5,254 nt of DNA. It comes from an uncultured bacterium (GTDB taxonomy: Bacteria; Pseudomonadota; Alphaproteobacteria; Rhodospirillales; Rhodospirillaceae). A program made the translations under genes and the position numbers. Position 1 is the stretch's first letter. Every line of letters starts with the position of its first letter. A model generated the notes under the pieces. It was not told where the DNA came from. It saw nothing but the letters and a program-made list of their open reading frames with translations, and did no database searches. Where the stretch lies: contig CAITZE010000284.1 of assembly GCA_903896775.1 (NCBI GenBank), positions 1 through 5,254 of the forward strand, in the 5' to 3' direction. Shown here in pieces: positions 1-5,254 of this stretch.

Positions 1-596
1 CCTTCAGTGCGTCCCATGGCGCCGCGTTCGGCCATAATCGTGAGCGTGGTTTGGGGCGAGCGGGTGTCGTGAATTAGCACGCCCAGCAAGTCACCATTTT
101 TTGCGCGCGCACGCACATAAATTGTCAGATCTTTGGTGAGCTGATTAAACGCGCCGTCGCGCAGCATGATCTGAGAAACGTCGTTGCGTATCGAATACTG
201 CAAGTTACGGAAGGCTTGGAAGGCGTCCGGAACGATGACCAACGTCAAAAGATAACCAACTACAACAGCGCCAGCGGAGCTTAATAACGCTGGCTGCGCC
301 AATCCAAGCCGGCTAACGCCTGCGGCTTGAACCACAACCAGCTCGCGATCCATCGTGAGGCGGTTGTAGACGAACAGGGTCACGAGAAACAACGCGGCAG
401 GCAAGATCACCGAGAGAAACCACGGCAAAAGCAACATCGTCAGTTGCAACCATGCGCCGACGGCCAAACCTTTGTTGATAATGAACTGCAGGAATTGTAA
501 CGATTGGGTAAGCCACACCACAAACGCTAGTGCGATGCTGACAAGAGTAGTGCCCATTGCCAATTGGCGGAAGATATAGCGGGTAATTCGCGACAT
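1..596 (-). CDS. lptF: LptF, LPS export ABC transporter permease (N-terminal part)
   Basis: This is the first 198 codons of a YjgP/YjgQ-family permease; the rest lies beyond the left edge, and full-length members are usually about 360-390 residues. LptF pairs with LptG and the ATPase LptB in the inner membrane to pull lipopolysaccharide out of the bilayer and feed the periplasmic Lpt bridge. The translation starts MSRITRYIFRQL, typical of the family. It has hydrophobic segments at about residues 13-32, 47-76 and 103-123, matching the first three membrane helices, and then a polar region from about 130 that begins the periplasmic jellyroll domain. The cytoplasmic loop YNRLTMDRELVVVQAAGVS (77-95) is the family signature that docks on LptB; Glu85 sits where E. 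coli LptF has its LptB-contacting glutamate (family knowledge). The ATG at 596 is chosen because homologues start at this point. No Shine-Dalgarno is evident at normal spacing. It is divergent from the small exported protein gene. Confidence 0.93.
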   Translation of the reverse strand, partial: MSRITRYIFRQLAMGTTLVSIALAFVVWLTQSLQFLQFIINKGLAVGAWLQLTMLLLPWFLSVILPAALFLVTLFVYNRLTMDRELVVVQAAGVSRLGLAQPALLSSAGAVVVGYLLTLVIVPDAFQAFRNLQYSIRNDVSQIMLRDGAFNQLTKDLTIYVRARAKNGDLLGVLIHDTRSPQTTLTIMAERGAMGRTE

Positions 597-604
597 GGTT
601 GCGG

Positions 605-610
605 ATTATA
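605..610 (-). promoter_or_regulatory. Candidate -10 element for lptF, very close to the start codon
   Basis: On the minus strand a perfect TATAAT lies only 8 nt upstream of the lptF ATG. The usual distance from -10 to the transcription start would put the first transcribed base at or within a few bases of the ATG, giving a leaderless or nearly leaderless mRNA. No good -35 hexamer is seen at 16-19 bp upstream (GGTGCC at 17 bp is poor), so this could be a chance match. Confidence 0.4.
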
Positions 611-663
611 GCGTTCCGTCTTCCCCCGGCACCAGCGTGAACAACGTGCCATAATGTAAGTCT

Positions 664-691
664 TTGTGAAGTATCGGCGGCGATTTACAAT
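664..691 (+). promoter_or_regulatory. Candidate sigma70-type promoter for the small exported protein gene
   Basis: TTGTGA at 664-669 (4/6 match to TTGACA) and TACAAT at 686-691 (5/6 match to TATAAT) are separated by 16 bp. The predicted start near 698 would give a leader of about 30 nt that contains the AGGAG ribosome site at 714-718, 9 nt before the ATG at 728. Assignment is by pattern only. Confidence 0.5.
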
Positions 692-727
692 GCTGTTAGG
701 CGGGAACAAAATCAGGAGCACAAAAAT

Positions 728-1291
728 ATGACGACGAAGGTGGTAAAGCGCACACGGCAAATGTTGGCATTCGCCGCTGCGGCTTTATGTCTGACGGCGA
801 CAACGATGGCTCAAGCCACCGAAGTTTTAAAGTGTGCATCGCTCGAAGAAACCGCCGCTTTCCGTCTTCGGCATCTGCAGGGCCGCCTAATGGTGGCCGC
901 GCTGGGTTGCGATCAGCAGGCTGCGTACAACACATTTGTCGAGCACTTCAAGCCGTCGCTCGCCGCTGCTGGCGGACATATGGTTGACTACTATCAGCGC
1001 ACGGGTGGAGGGCAGACAGCTCTCAACGCGCATGTTACGGCGCTTGCCAACGCCGCCGGCCTCTCGCGCGCCTCTGATCCCGATGGTTTTTGCAAAAAGA
1101 CCTGGGAAGCATTCTGGATGCTTGAGCAAGATCCGCTTGCACTGGTGAAAATTGCCGAAGCTAATCTGCTCCAGGCCGAACAGCCGCAAAGCTGTTCCGT
1201 GACCGTTGCGACGGACGCTGGTCTGCCGCCCAAAAACGTAACCGCCACCTTCGATGCGGCGAAGGCGGCGGCTGAGCAGTTGAACAAATAA
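728..1291 (+). CDS. Small exported protein of unknown function with four mature cysteines
   Basis: A 187-residue protein. The N-terminus has a basic region (K4, K7, R8, R10), a hydrophobic core at about 12-25 and an AQA-TE cleavage site after Ala30, so it is a clear Sec signal peptide and the product should be periplasmic or secreted. The mature part of about 157 residues is largely alanine-rich and probably helical, with no further membrane segment. Cysteines lie at 36, 61, 122 and 156, which could form two disulfides after export. The stretches LKCASLEETAAFRLRHLQGRL and LMVAALGCDQQAAYNTF resemble a conserved uncharacterised family that I recall from alphaproteobacteria; no biochemical function is known to me and I do not assign one. 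The ATG at 728 has AGGAG 9 nt upstream, which supports the start. The gene stands alone, divergent from lptF and followed by a strong terminator, so it is probably a single-gene transcript. Confidence 0.88.
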   Translation: MTTKVVKRTRQMLAFAAAALCLTATTMAQATEVLKCASLEETAAFRLRHLQGRLMVAALGCDQQAAYNTFVEHFKPSLAAAGGHMVDYYQRTGGGQTALNAHVTALANAAGLSRASDPDGFCKKTWEAFWMLEQDPLALVKIAEANLLQAEQPQSCSVTVATDAGLPPKNVTATFDAAKAAAEQLNK

Positions 1292-1322
1292 ATTAGCTGA
1301 ACAAGTAAGTCAGCGCGTAACG

Positions 1323-1359
1323 AAACGCCGGCGGATGTAAAAGTCCGCCGGCGTTTTTT
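1323..1359 (+). terminator. Rho-independent terminator after the small exported protein gene
   Basis: An inverted repeat of 13 bp (1323-1335 with 1344-1356, core CGCCGGCGGA/TCCGCCGGCG) encloses the 8-nt loop TGTAAAAG and is followed by six T (1354-1359). It starts 31 nt after the stop codon of the plus-strand gene. The T-run overlaps the base of the stem, as is common. On the minus strand the same hairpin lies 6 nt past the OmpA-like stop codon, but only TTTCG follows, so termination in that direction should be weaker. A further short pairing, 1304-1310 AGTAAGT with 1361-1367 ACTTACT, could enclose the hairpin. Confidence 0.9.
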
Positions 1360-1362
1360 AAC

Positions 1363-2445
1363 TTACTCCATCACGATTTCGACGCGACGGTTCTGTGGTT
1401 CCTTGACGCCGTCGCCGGTAGCGACGAGCGGTTCGGTTTCACCTTTATACAGCACGACGACTTCGCTCGGCTTGAAGCCCATCTTAACCAAGGCGTTCTT
1501 CACAGCGACAGCGCGGCGCTCAGACAATTTCATATTGTACGGAGCCGGGCCCGAGGTGTCGGTGTGTCCGGTAGCGCGGATCACGACCTTGCCGTTCTTT
1601 TTCGCGTAATCGGCCGCTTGAGACACGATCTGGCGAGCGTCGGTTCTGAGGTTCGAACGATCGAAGTCGAAGAATACCAGGAACTTCTGCGGAACCGGCG
1701 GCGGCGGCGGGGGTGGTGGTGGCGGCGGCGGCGGGGGAGCCGCGACCGTTGCGGCGGCCGTCTTCATTTCCGGCGGGGAGCCGAAGTTAAAGCGGATGCC
1801 GACGAGGATGTTGTGGCTTCCATCATCATGGCGGCTGACGGTGGAGCCCGACGGTACGCTGTAGAACTTATTGTTGTTGGTGCCGATGTAGCGATATTCG
1901 ACAAAGCCGTCGATGCGGTCGCTGAACGGATGGCTCAAGCCGGCGATGGCTTGGTATTGGAATGCCGTATCGCGGCTATTGAAGAGCGGTGTACCGGTCG
2001 GGAATGCAAATGAAGTTCCGGTTTGGACATGCGCCCATTTGGTCCAACCCACACCCACGCCGCCGCCAACATAGGGACGGATCATGTCACCGTGTTGGCC
2101 GAAGTCGTATAGCGCGTTGCCCATCAGGCCGATGACGTCCTGCGATCCCGTGGCGTGCGCGTACGCGAGGTTTTTGACGTCAGAGTCGCGGTAATTGAAT
2201 TCCAATTCGGTACGGAAGCCGCTGTCCCAGGCGTAACCGGCAGCGCCCGAAAGGATGTAGCCCGTATCGAAAGAGGTCTTGGCGTTAACCGGAGCAATCG
2301 GTGTCGGCCGTTGAATCAGGACTGTTGAAGAGTCGGGCATGCTCAAGCAGCCGCCGAGACTCAAGTAAGCGCCTTCAGCGAAAGCGGTCGAAGACATCGC
2401 GGTTACTGCGACGGCCGCTAGAAGGCCAAATCTCATTTTTTTCAT
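1363..2445 (-). CDS. OmpA-family outer-membrane protein (8-strand barrel, Pro-rich linker, peptidoglycan-binding domain)
   Basis: A 360-residue protein with a Sec signal peptide cleaved after AFA (Ala23). Residues 24-221 show about eight alternating amphipathic segments (near 26-33, 59-72, 76-86, 102-114, 122-135, 162-172, 177-189, 210-221), the last being ILVGIRFNF with a terminal aromatic as in an outer-membrane beta-signal. Residues 222-252 form an Ala/Pro linker with 14 consecutive prolines (237-250). Residues 255-360 are an OmpA C-terminal domain: VFFDFDRSNL, GHTDTSG and YNMKLSERRAVAV. Asp296 and Arg311 correspond in spacing to the E. coli OmpA residues that bind diaminopimelate of peptidoglycan (D241, R256). 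The predicted role is a structural tie between outer membrane and cell wall. The start ATG at 2445 has GGAG 6 nt upstream; Met4 is a less well placed alternative. The gene is convergent with the small exported protein gene. A single cysteine, Cys33, lies in the first strand. The family is sure; orthology to E. coli ompA itself is not claimed. Confidence 0.95.
   Translation of the reverse strand: MKKMRFGLLAAVAVTAMSSTAFAEGAYLSLGGCLSMPDSSTVLIQRPTPIAPVNAKTSFDTGYILSGAAGYAWDSGFRTELEFNYRDSDVKNLAYAHATGSQDVIGLMGNALYDFGQHGDMIRPYVGGGVGVGWTKWAHVQTGTSFAFPTGTPLFNSRDTAFQYQAIAGLSHPFSDRIDGFVEYRYIGTNNNKFYSVPSGSTVSRHDDGSHNILVGIRFNFGSPPEMKTAAATVAAPPPPPPPPPPPPPPVPQKFLVFFDFDRSNLRTDARQIVSQAADYAKKNGKVVIRATGHTDTSGPAPYNMKLSERRAVAVKNALVKMGFKPSEVVVLYKGETEPLVATGDGVKEPQNRRVEIVME
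1696..1737 (-). repeat. Proline-codon run (14 x CCN) in the OmpA-like linker
   Basis: Fourteen consecutive proline codons: nine CCG, two CCC and three CCA, giving a G-only/C-rich triplet tract. The mixed third bases break a pure CCG repeat into blocks. It codes for the flexible linker between the barrel and the peptidoglycan-binding domain. Such runs normally depend on elongation factor P for efficient translation and can vary in length through slippage. Confidence 0.9.
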
Positions 2446-2581
2446 ATTGAACTCCAGGTCTGTTGGTAGCGTGGGGGGATTTTGTCACGCCCGGTTTGGA
2501 CGGCTGCAACCATGACGAGGTAAGCAGCTGCCCGCAAGGACATCAAAACGGTAATTTATAAACAAATTGAAGGTGTTGCAA
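2446..2581 (-). promoter_or_regulatory. Candidate promoter and about 100-nt leader of the OmpA-like gene
   Basis: On the minus strand TTGCAA (2581-2576) precedes TATAAA (2560-2555) by 15 bp; TAAATT (2558-2553) at 17 bp is an alternative -10. The surrounding 2551-2590 is markedly AT-rich compared with its flanks. A start near 2548 would give a leader of about 100 nt, ending in the ribosome site TGGAGT (2451-2456). The leader holds a possible small hairpin pairing 2469-2473 with 2486-2490 (GCGTG/CACGC) around a CCCCCC loop. Long leaders are usual for abundant OmpA-type genes; regulation through this one is inference. Confidence 0.45.
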
Positions 2582-2731
2582 TTCTACTATAGGTGGTCCC
2601 GTGTGCGTAACGCCGCACAAAATGAATAACGCTGAGCAACTGCAAAAGTTCGCGCGCGGGTGGTTTTATTTCGGAATTATCTGTCAAACCGCATGGGTGG
2701 TGCAGTTCCGGACAGTTACATTAGTTAAGAC
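2582..2731. other. Non-coding part of the gap between the oxidase and OmpA-like genes
   Basis: This is the upstream part of the 330-bp gap (2446-2775). I see no convincing gene here. The only structure noted is a perfect 6-bp inverted repeat TGTGCG/CGCACA (2602-2607 and 2614-2619, 6-nt spacer), which lies about 20-40 bp upstream of the candidate -35 of the OmpA-like gene and could be an operator or a chance palindrome. Confidence 0.4.
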
Positions 2732-2763
2732 TTGGCGTGCGACTCGCGCGAGTCTGCGCCCAA
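2732..2763 (-). terminator. Imperfect hairpin just after the oxidase gene, possible transcript end
   Basis: A perfect 14-nt palindrome GACTCGCGCGAGTC (2741-2754) is flanked by an outer pairing of TTGGCG (2732-2737) with CGCCCAA (2757-2763, one bulged base). It begins 12 nt past the oxidase stop codon. As RNA from the minus strand it would fold into an outer stem, an internal loop and a 5-bp inner stem with a GCGC loop. No T-run follows, so it is not a classical Rho-independent terminator; it may mark a processed or Rho-dependent 3' end, or the palindrome may be a protein-binding site. Confidence 0.4.
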
Positions 2764-2775
2764 TGATTCGAGGTT

Positions 2776-4194
2776 CTATTCGACGACTTTGCCCGGATTC
2801 ATCAAATTGTTCGGATCGATCGCATGCTTCAAGCGGCGCATCAGATCCAATTCCACCGGATCTTTATAGTGCTCCATCTCGCGCACCTTGAGCATGCCGA
2901 TACCGTGCTCGGCCGAGAATGAACCGTTCATGCCAACGACAATGTCATGGACGATGCGGTTCATCTCGTCCCACCGCGCGAGGTAGGCTTTTGTATCGGC
3001 GCCAATGGGCTGAGAAATATTGAAGTGAATATTGCCGTCGCCGAGATGGCCAAAGGGGACCGGGCGAACGCCCGGGAAATGCACCGCGAGCGCGGCCATA
3101 CCCTCGGTGATGAATTGCGCGACGCGCGACACCGGCACGGCGACATCGTGTTTGATGCTGCCGCCTTCGTATTTTTGCGCTTCGGGCAATGATTCCCGGA
3201 TGCGCCAAAGGCTTTTTCGCTGTTCGCCGCTTTCAGCAATGACCGCATCGGCGATAATGCCTTCCTCGAAGGCTGTCTCAAGCAGTGCATCGAAACTGCC
3301 GCGCACCGTTACATCGGGCCGCGAGCTGGAAAACTCAGTCAGCACATACCAGGGATGCGGCGCGGTGAAAGGATCGCTAACACCGGCAACATGCTTTATG
3401 CACATCTCAAGGCCGCTACGCGGGATCAGCTCAAACGCGGTGACGGCATCTCCTGACAGCGCGCGGGCGCGATTCAACAGCACTGTCGCGTCTTCAAGCT
3501 TATTCACAGCGCACAGCGCCGTTGCGACTTCCGTTGGACGCGGGAACAACTTCAACACCGCCGCTGTGATGATTCCCAGCGTGCCTTCCGCACCTACAAA
3601 TAAGTGACGCAAGGCATACCCGGTGTTGTCTTTGCCGAGCGCGCGAAGGCCGTTCCAGATGCGTCCGTCAGGTAGAACGACTTCCAGTCCAAGGACAAGG
3701 TCGCGGGCATTGCCATAGCGCAGCACATTGATGCCGCCGGCATTGGTCGCGAGGTTGCCGCCAATCTGGCAGCTGCCTTCCGCGGCAAGGCTCAACGGAA
3801 ACAGGCAGCCATTCTCCTCGGCAGTTTTCTGCACTTCAGCGAGGATGCAACCGGCGTCTACGGTCATCGTGAAGTTCATTGGGTCCACGGCGCGCACTTT
3901 ATTCATGCGGCCGAGATTCAAAATCACTTCACTGGCGTCTTCATGAGGTGATGCGCCGCCGCAAAGACCGGTGTTGCCGCCTTGCGGCACAATCGGAATT
4001 CCAGCTGCGGCGCAAGCGGCCACAATCTTCGCGACTTCGGCGGTCGAACCTGGGCGCAGCACAAGTGCTGCTTTGCCGTGATAGAGGCCGCGCTCTTCAT
4101 GCAGATAAGGCGCCATGGCGGCGGGATCGGTGATGCAGGCGGCGGCGCCGACAATCTCGGCAAGGCGATCACGAAGAGTCTGGTCTAGGGGCAC
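2776..4194 (-). CDS. FAD-linked oxidase, D-2-hydroxyglutarate/D-lactate dehydrogenase type
   Basis: A 472-residue protein of the VAO/PCMH flavin-oxidase family with the FAD-oxidase C-terminal domain, close to the usual bacterial length of about 460-480. The FAD domain (about 38-218) has the pyrophosphate loop PQGGNTGLCGG (70-80), followed by GGNLATNAGG (145-154) and VGAEGTLGIIT (200-210). The catalytic domain shows LWRIRE (329-334), SIKHDVAVP (346-354), GHLGDGNIH (382-390) and SAEHGIG (427-433). By family knowledge His383, His390 and Glu429 would bind the metal, with Arg and Lys348 near the substrate carboxylates. The PQGGNTG loop is nearer to D-2-hydroxyglutarate dehydrogenase than to GlcD, which has PRGAGTG, but the exact D-2-hydroxyacid substrate is unproven. 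No signal peptide is present; it should be cytoplasmic and pass electrons to an acceptor not encoded here. The start is GTG at 4194, with an in-frame TAG 18 nt upstream; the ribosome site (AGG, 8 nt upstream) is weak. It lies 81 bp after the tRNA-modification gene on the same strand. Confidence 0.93.
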   Translation of the reverse strand: MPLDQTLRDRLAEIVGAAACITDPAAMAPYLHEERGLYHGKAALVLRPGSTAEVAKIVAACAAAGIPIVPQGGNTGLCGGASPHEDASEVILNLGRMNKVRAVDPMNFTMTVDAGCILAEVQKTAEENGCLFPLSLAAEGSCQIGGNLATNAGGINVLRYGNARDLVLGLEVVLPDGRIWNGLRALGKDNTGYALRHLFVGAEGTLGIITAAVLKLFPRPTEVATALCAVNKLEDATVLLNRARALSGDAVTAFELIPRSGLEMCIKHVAGVSDPFTAPHPWYVLTEFSSSRPDVTVRGSFDALLETAFEEGIIADAVIAESGEQRKSLWRIRESLPEAQKYEGGSIKHDVAVPVSRVAQFITEGMAALAVHFPGVRPVPFGHLGDGNIHFNISQPIGADTKAYLARWDEMNRIVHDIVVGMNGSFSAEHGIGMLKVREMEHYKDPVELDLMRRLKHAIDPNNLMNPGKVVE

Positions 4195-4275
4195 GTTATG
4201 AACCTGGTGTTGCTAATGTCGCGGTGAAGGTGGGCCTAAAATGAAGGAACCCGGGCCGCAAGGCAATAAACCGCT
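4195..4275 (-). other. 81-bp spacer between the synthase and oxidase genes
   Basis: Both neighbours are on the minus strand. I find no T-tailed hairpin and no convincing promoter here, so the two genes may share a transcript, although the spacing is wider than for tightly coupled genes. Confidence 0.4.
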
Positions 4276-5220
4276 TTAAGACCGCGCGGCGGCTGCCCGC
4301 GTCAGGCGGTCATGGATGGCAACGCCGATACCCGTCGCTGGAATCGGGGCCACAGCAATGGCGTTGAATCTTGTGGGGTCGTCGAGGGCACGCATCATGG
4401 CGAACAAATTAGCGGCTGCTTCAATGAGATCGCCTGACTCACTGAGGTTAAGCGTAGCCTGTGCCGTCCGCCCGAAACCTAGCAAAGCTTCGCCTGGTTT
4501 TATAGACGTCGCACTTAATCGTATAGGTAATGTCGGTGCATAGTGGCTCGCCAGCTGACCCGGAGATTTTGGTGCGGCGGGATCTTCGGTAGATACTGCA
4601 ACGGACCCAATCAGCGCCGCGATCTGTTCAGCGGTGATCGCGCCAGGGCGCAAGATCGTCGCGCGAGGTTGCATCAAATCCAGCACAGTGGATTCCAATC
4701 CCACACGGCATGGACCGCCGTCGAGGATGAGGCCGACTTTATTGCCGAGCGAGGCGGCCACATGAGTGGCCAAGGTTGGGCTCACTGTGCCTGACGCATT
4801 GGCACTGGGGGCAGCAAGCGGACGTTCTACCTCGCGCAATAATTTTTGGGCTACCGGATGATCCGGCATGCGCAAGGCAATGCTGTCGAGGCCCGCAGAG
4901 ACAAGTTCCGAAACTGGGCAATTGATTTGGCGCGGCAAGACAAATGTCAAAGGTCCGGGCCAGAAGGCGCGCGCAAGGATATCAAAGCGTGCATCTGTGA
5001 CCGCGAGGCCGGTTACCCAGCTTGTGTCGGCAACGTGAACAATCAGCGGATTAAAAGATGGCCGGCCTTTAGCGGCAAAGATACCCGCAACCGCTTTGCC
5101 TTGTGTCGCATCGCCGCCCAATCCGTAAACGGTCTCGGTCGGAAATGCCACCAAGCCGCCGGCGCGCAAAACACGCGCGCCATCGGCGATATTATCGGCG
5201 GTGGCAGGCCGGATCGTCAC
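4276..5220 (-). CDS. tsaC: L-threonylcarbamoyladenylate synthase, Sua5/TsaC2 type
   Basis: A 314-residue protein that makes threonylcarbamoyl-AMP from threonine, bicarbonate and ATP in the cytoplasm, the first step of the t6A37 modification of ANN-decoding tRNAs; TsaB/TsaD/TsaE then transfer the group. The YrdC-like domain spans about 1-205, with PTETVYGLGGDA (27-38), AAKGRPSFNPL (49-59, the KxR and NPL nucleotide/substrate motif), PSANASG (138-144), ESTVLD (176-181) and RPGAIT (191-196). A linker SPGQLASHYAP (219-229) and a C-terminal Sua5 domain (about 232-314) make it the long Sua5 form rather than the short E. coli-type TsaC of about 190 residues. The start is GTG at 5220, supported by GAAGG 6 nt upstream, by an in-frame TAA further upstream, and by overlap with the stop of the preceding frame (GTGA). 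It is probably co-transcribed with the gene to its right and possibly with the oxidase downstream. Confidence 0.96.
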   Translation of the reverse strand: MTIRPATADNIADGARVLRAGGLVAFPTETVYGLGGDATQGKAVAGIFAAKGRPSFNPLIVHVADTSWVTGLAVTDARFDILARAFWPGPLTFVLPRQINCPVSELVSAGLDSIALRMPDHPVAQKLLREVERPLAAPSANASGTVSPTLATHVAASLGNKVGLILDGGPCRVGLESTVLDLMQPRATILRPGAITAEQIAALIGSVAVSTEDPAAPKSPGQLASHYAPTLPIRLSATSIKPGEALLGFGRTAQATLNLSESGDLIEAAANLFAMMRALDDPTRFNAIAVAPIPATGIGVAIHDRLTRAAAARS

Positions 5221-5254
5221 ACGTTGCCTTCGGCAAGAAAGCGCCCATTAAGAA
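5217..5254 (-). CDS. C-terminal end of an unidentified upstream gene (partial)
   Basis: The minus-strand frame entering from the right edge reads LNGRFLAEGNV and stops at TGA (5219-5217), overlapping the GTG start of the synthase by 4 nt (GTGA). This overlap, typical of translationally coupled genes, is the only support for reading this frame as coding. Eleven residues are too few to identify the product. Confidence 0.5.
   Translation of the reverse strand, partial: LNGRFLAEGNV
5227..5231 (-). promoter_or_regulatory. Ribosome binding site deciding the GTG start of the synthase
   Basis: GAAGG on the minus strand lies 6 nt before the GTG at 5220, within the last codons of the preceding partial frame. 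It favours this GTG over any later ATG, and the homology at residues 3-5 (IRP) agrees. Confidence 0.6.

Noticed and set aside
527..760. 77-codon minus-strand open frame across the lptF start and divergent region
   Set aside because: It uses a different frame from lptF, has no ribosome site support, and overlaps both a real gene start and the promoter region.
1564..2013. 149-codon plus-strand open frame with Arg/Trp-rich stretch (RRRRRGWWWRRRR)
   Set aside because: It lies entirely antisense to the OmpA-like gene; the Arg/Trp run is simply the reverse reading of the proline codons, and no ribosome site or family signal was seen.
2601..2891. 96-codon plus-strand open frame starting with GTG in the gap and running into the oxidase gene
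   Set aside because: The last third is antisense to a well-supported gene, there is no ribosome site before the GTG, and the composition looks random rather than protein-like.
3032..3607. 191-codon plus-strand open frame
   Set aside because: It is antisense to conserved FAD-oxidase domains and is a product of GC-rich codon bias; no recognisable domain.
4195..4275. Possible separate promoter or terminator between the synthase and oxidase
   Set aside because: No pair of hexamers at proper spacing and no T-tailed stem could be found; only short GGGCC/CCCGGG palindromes, which are expected by chance at this base composition.

Overview
The window looks like chromosomal DNA of a Gram-negative proteobacterium, most likely an alphaproteobacterium. 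The evidence is an LptF lipopolysaccharide-export permease, an OmpA-type outer-membrane protein with a long alanine/proline linker, and a GC-rich sequence whose protein wording (for example the SIKHDVAVPVS stretch of the FAD oxidase) resembles alphaproteobacterial homologues. The order or genus cannot be fixed from the sequence alone. No mobile element, tRNA, rRNA, CRISPR array or phage gene was seen.

Layout. On the minus strand, positions 1-596 hold the first 198 codons of lptF, which runs off the left edge. A 131-bp divergent intergenic region follows. On the plus strand, 728-1291 encodes a small exported protein of unknown function with four cysteines after its signal peptide. It ends at a strong GC-rich hairpin with a T-run (1323-1359). 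Convergent to it on the minus strand is an OmpA-family protein (1363-2445) with its own leader and candidate promoter in the 330-bp gap 2446-2775. Next, also on the minus strand, is a two- or three-gene run read from right to left: the last 11 codons of an unidentified gene (5217-5254), a Sua5-type L-threonylcarbamoyladenylate synthase (4276-5220) that overlaps it by a GTGA junction, and, after 81 bp, an FAD-linked oxidase of the D-2-hydroxyglutarate/D-lactate dehydrogenase type (2776-4194).

How the genes relate. Three of the genes concern the cell envelope: LptF in the inner membrane, a small periplasmic protein, and the OmpA-like link between outer membrane and peptidoglycan. They are not arranged as one operon and a shared role is only an inference. 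The synthase and oxidase look like an ordinary housekeeping operon: tRNA t6A modification followed by flavin-dependent oxidation of a D-2-hydroxyacid.

I do not see a clear novel multi-gene system here. The points most worth checking are the conserved-looking four-cysteine exported protein of unknown function, a possibly leaderless lptF transcript, the 14-proline run in the OmpA-like protein, and the imperfect hairpin just after the oxidase gene.
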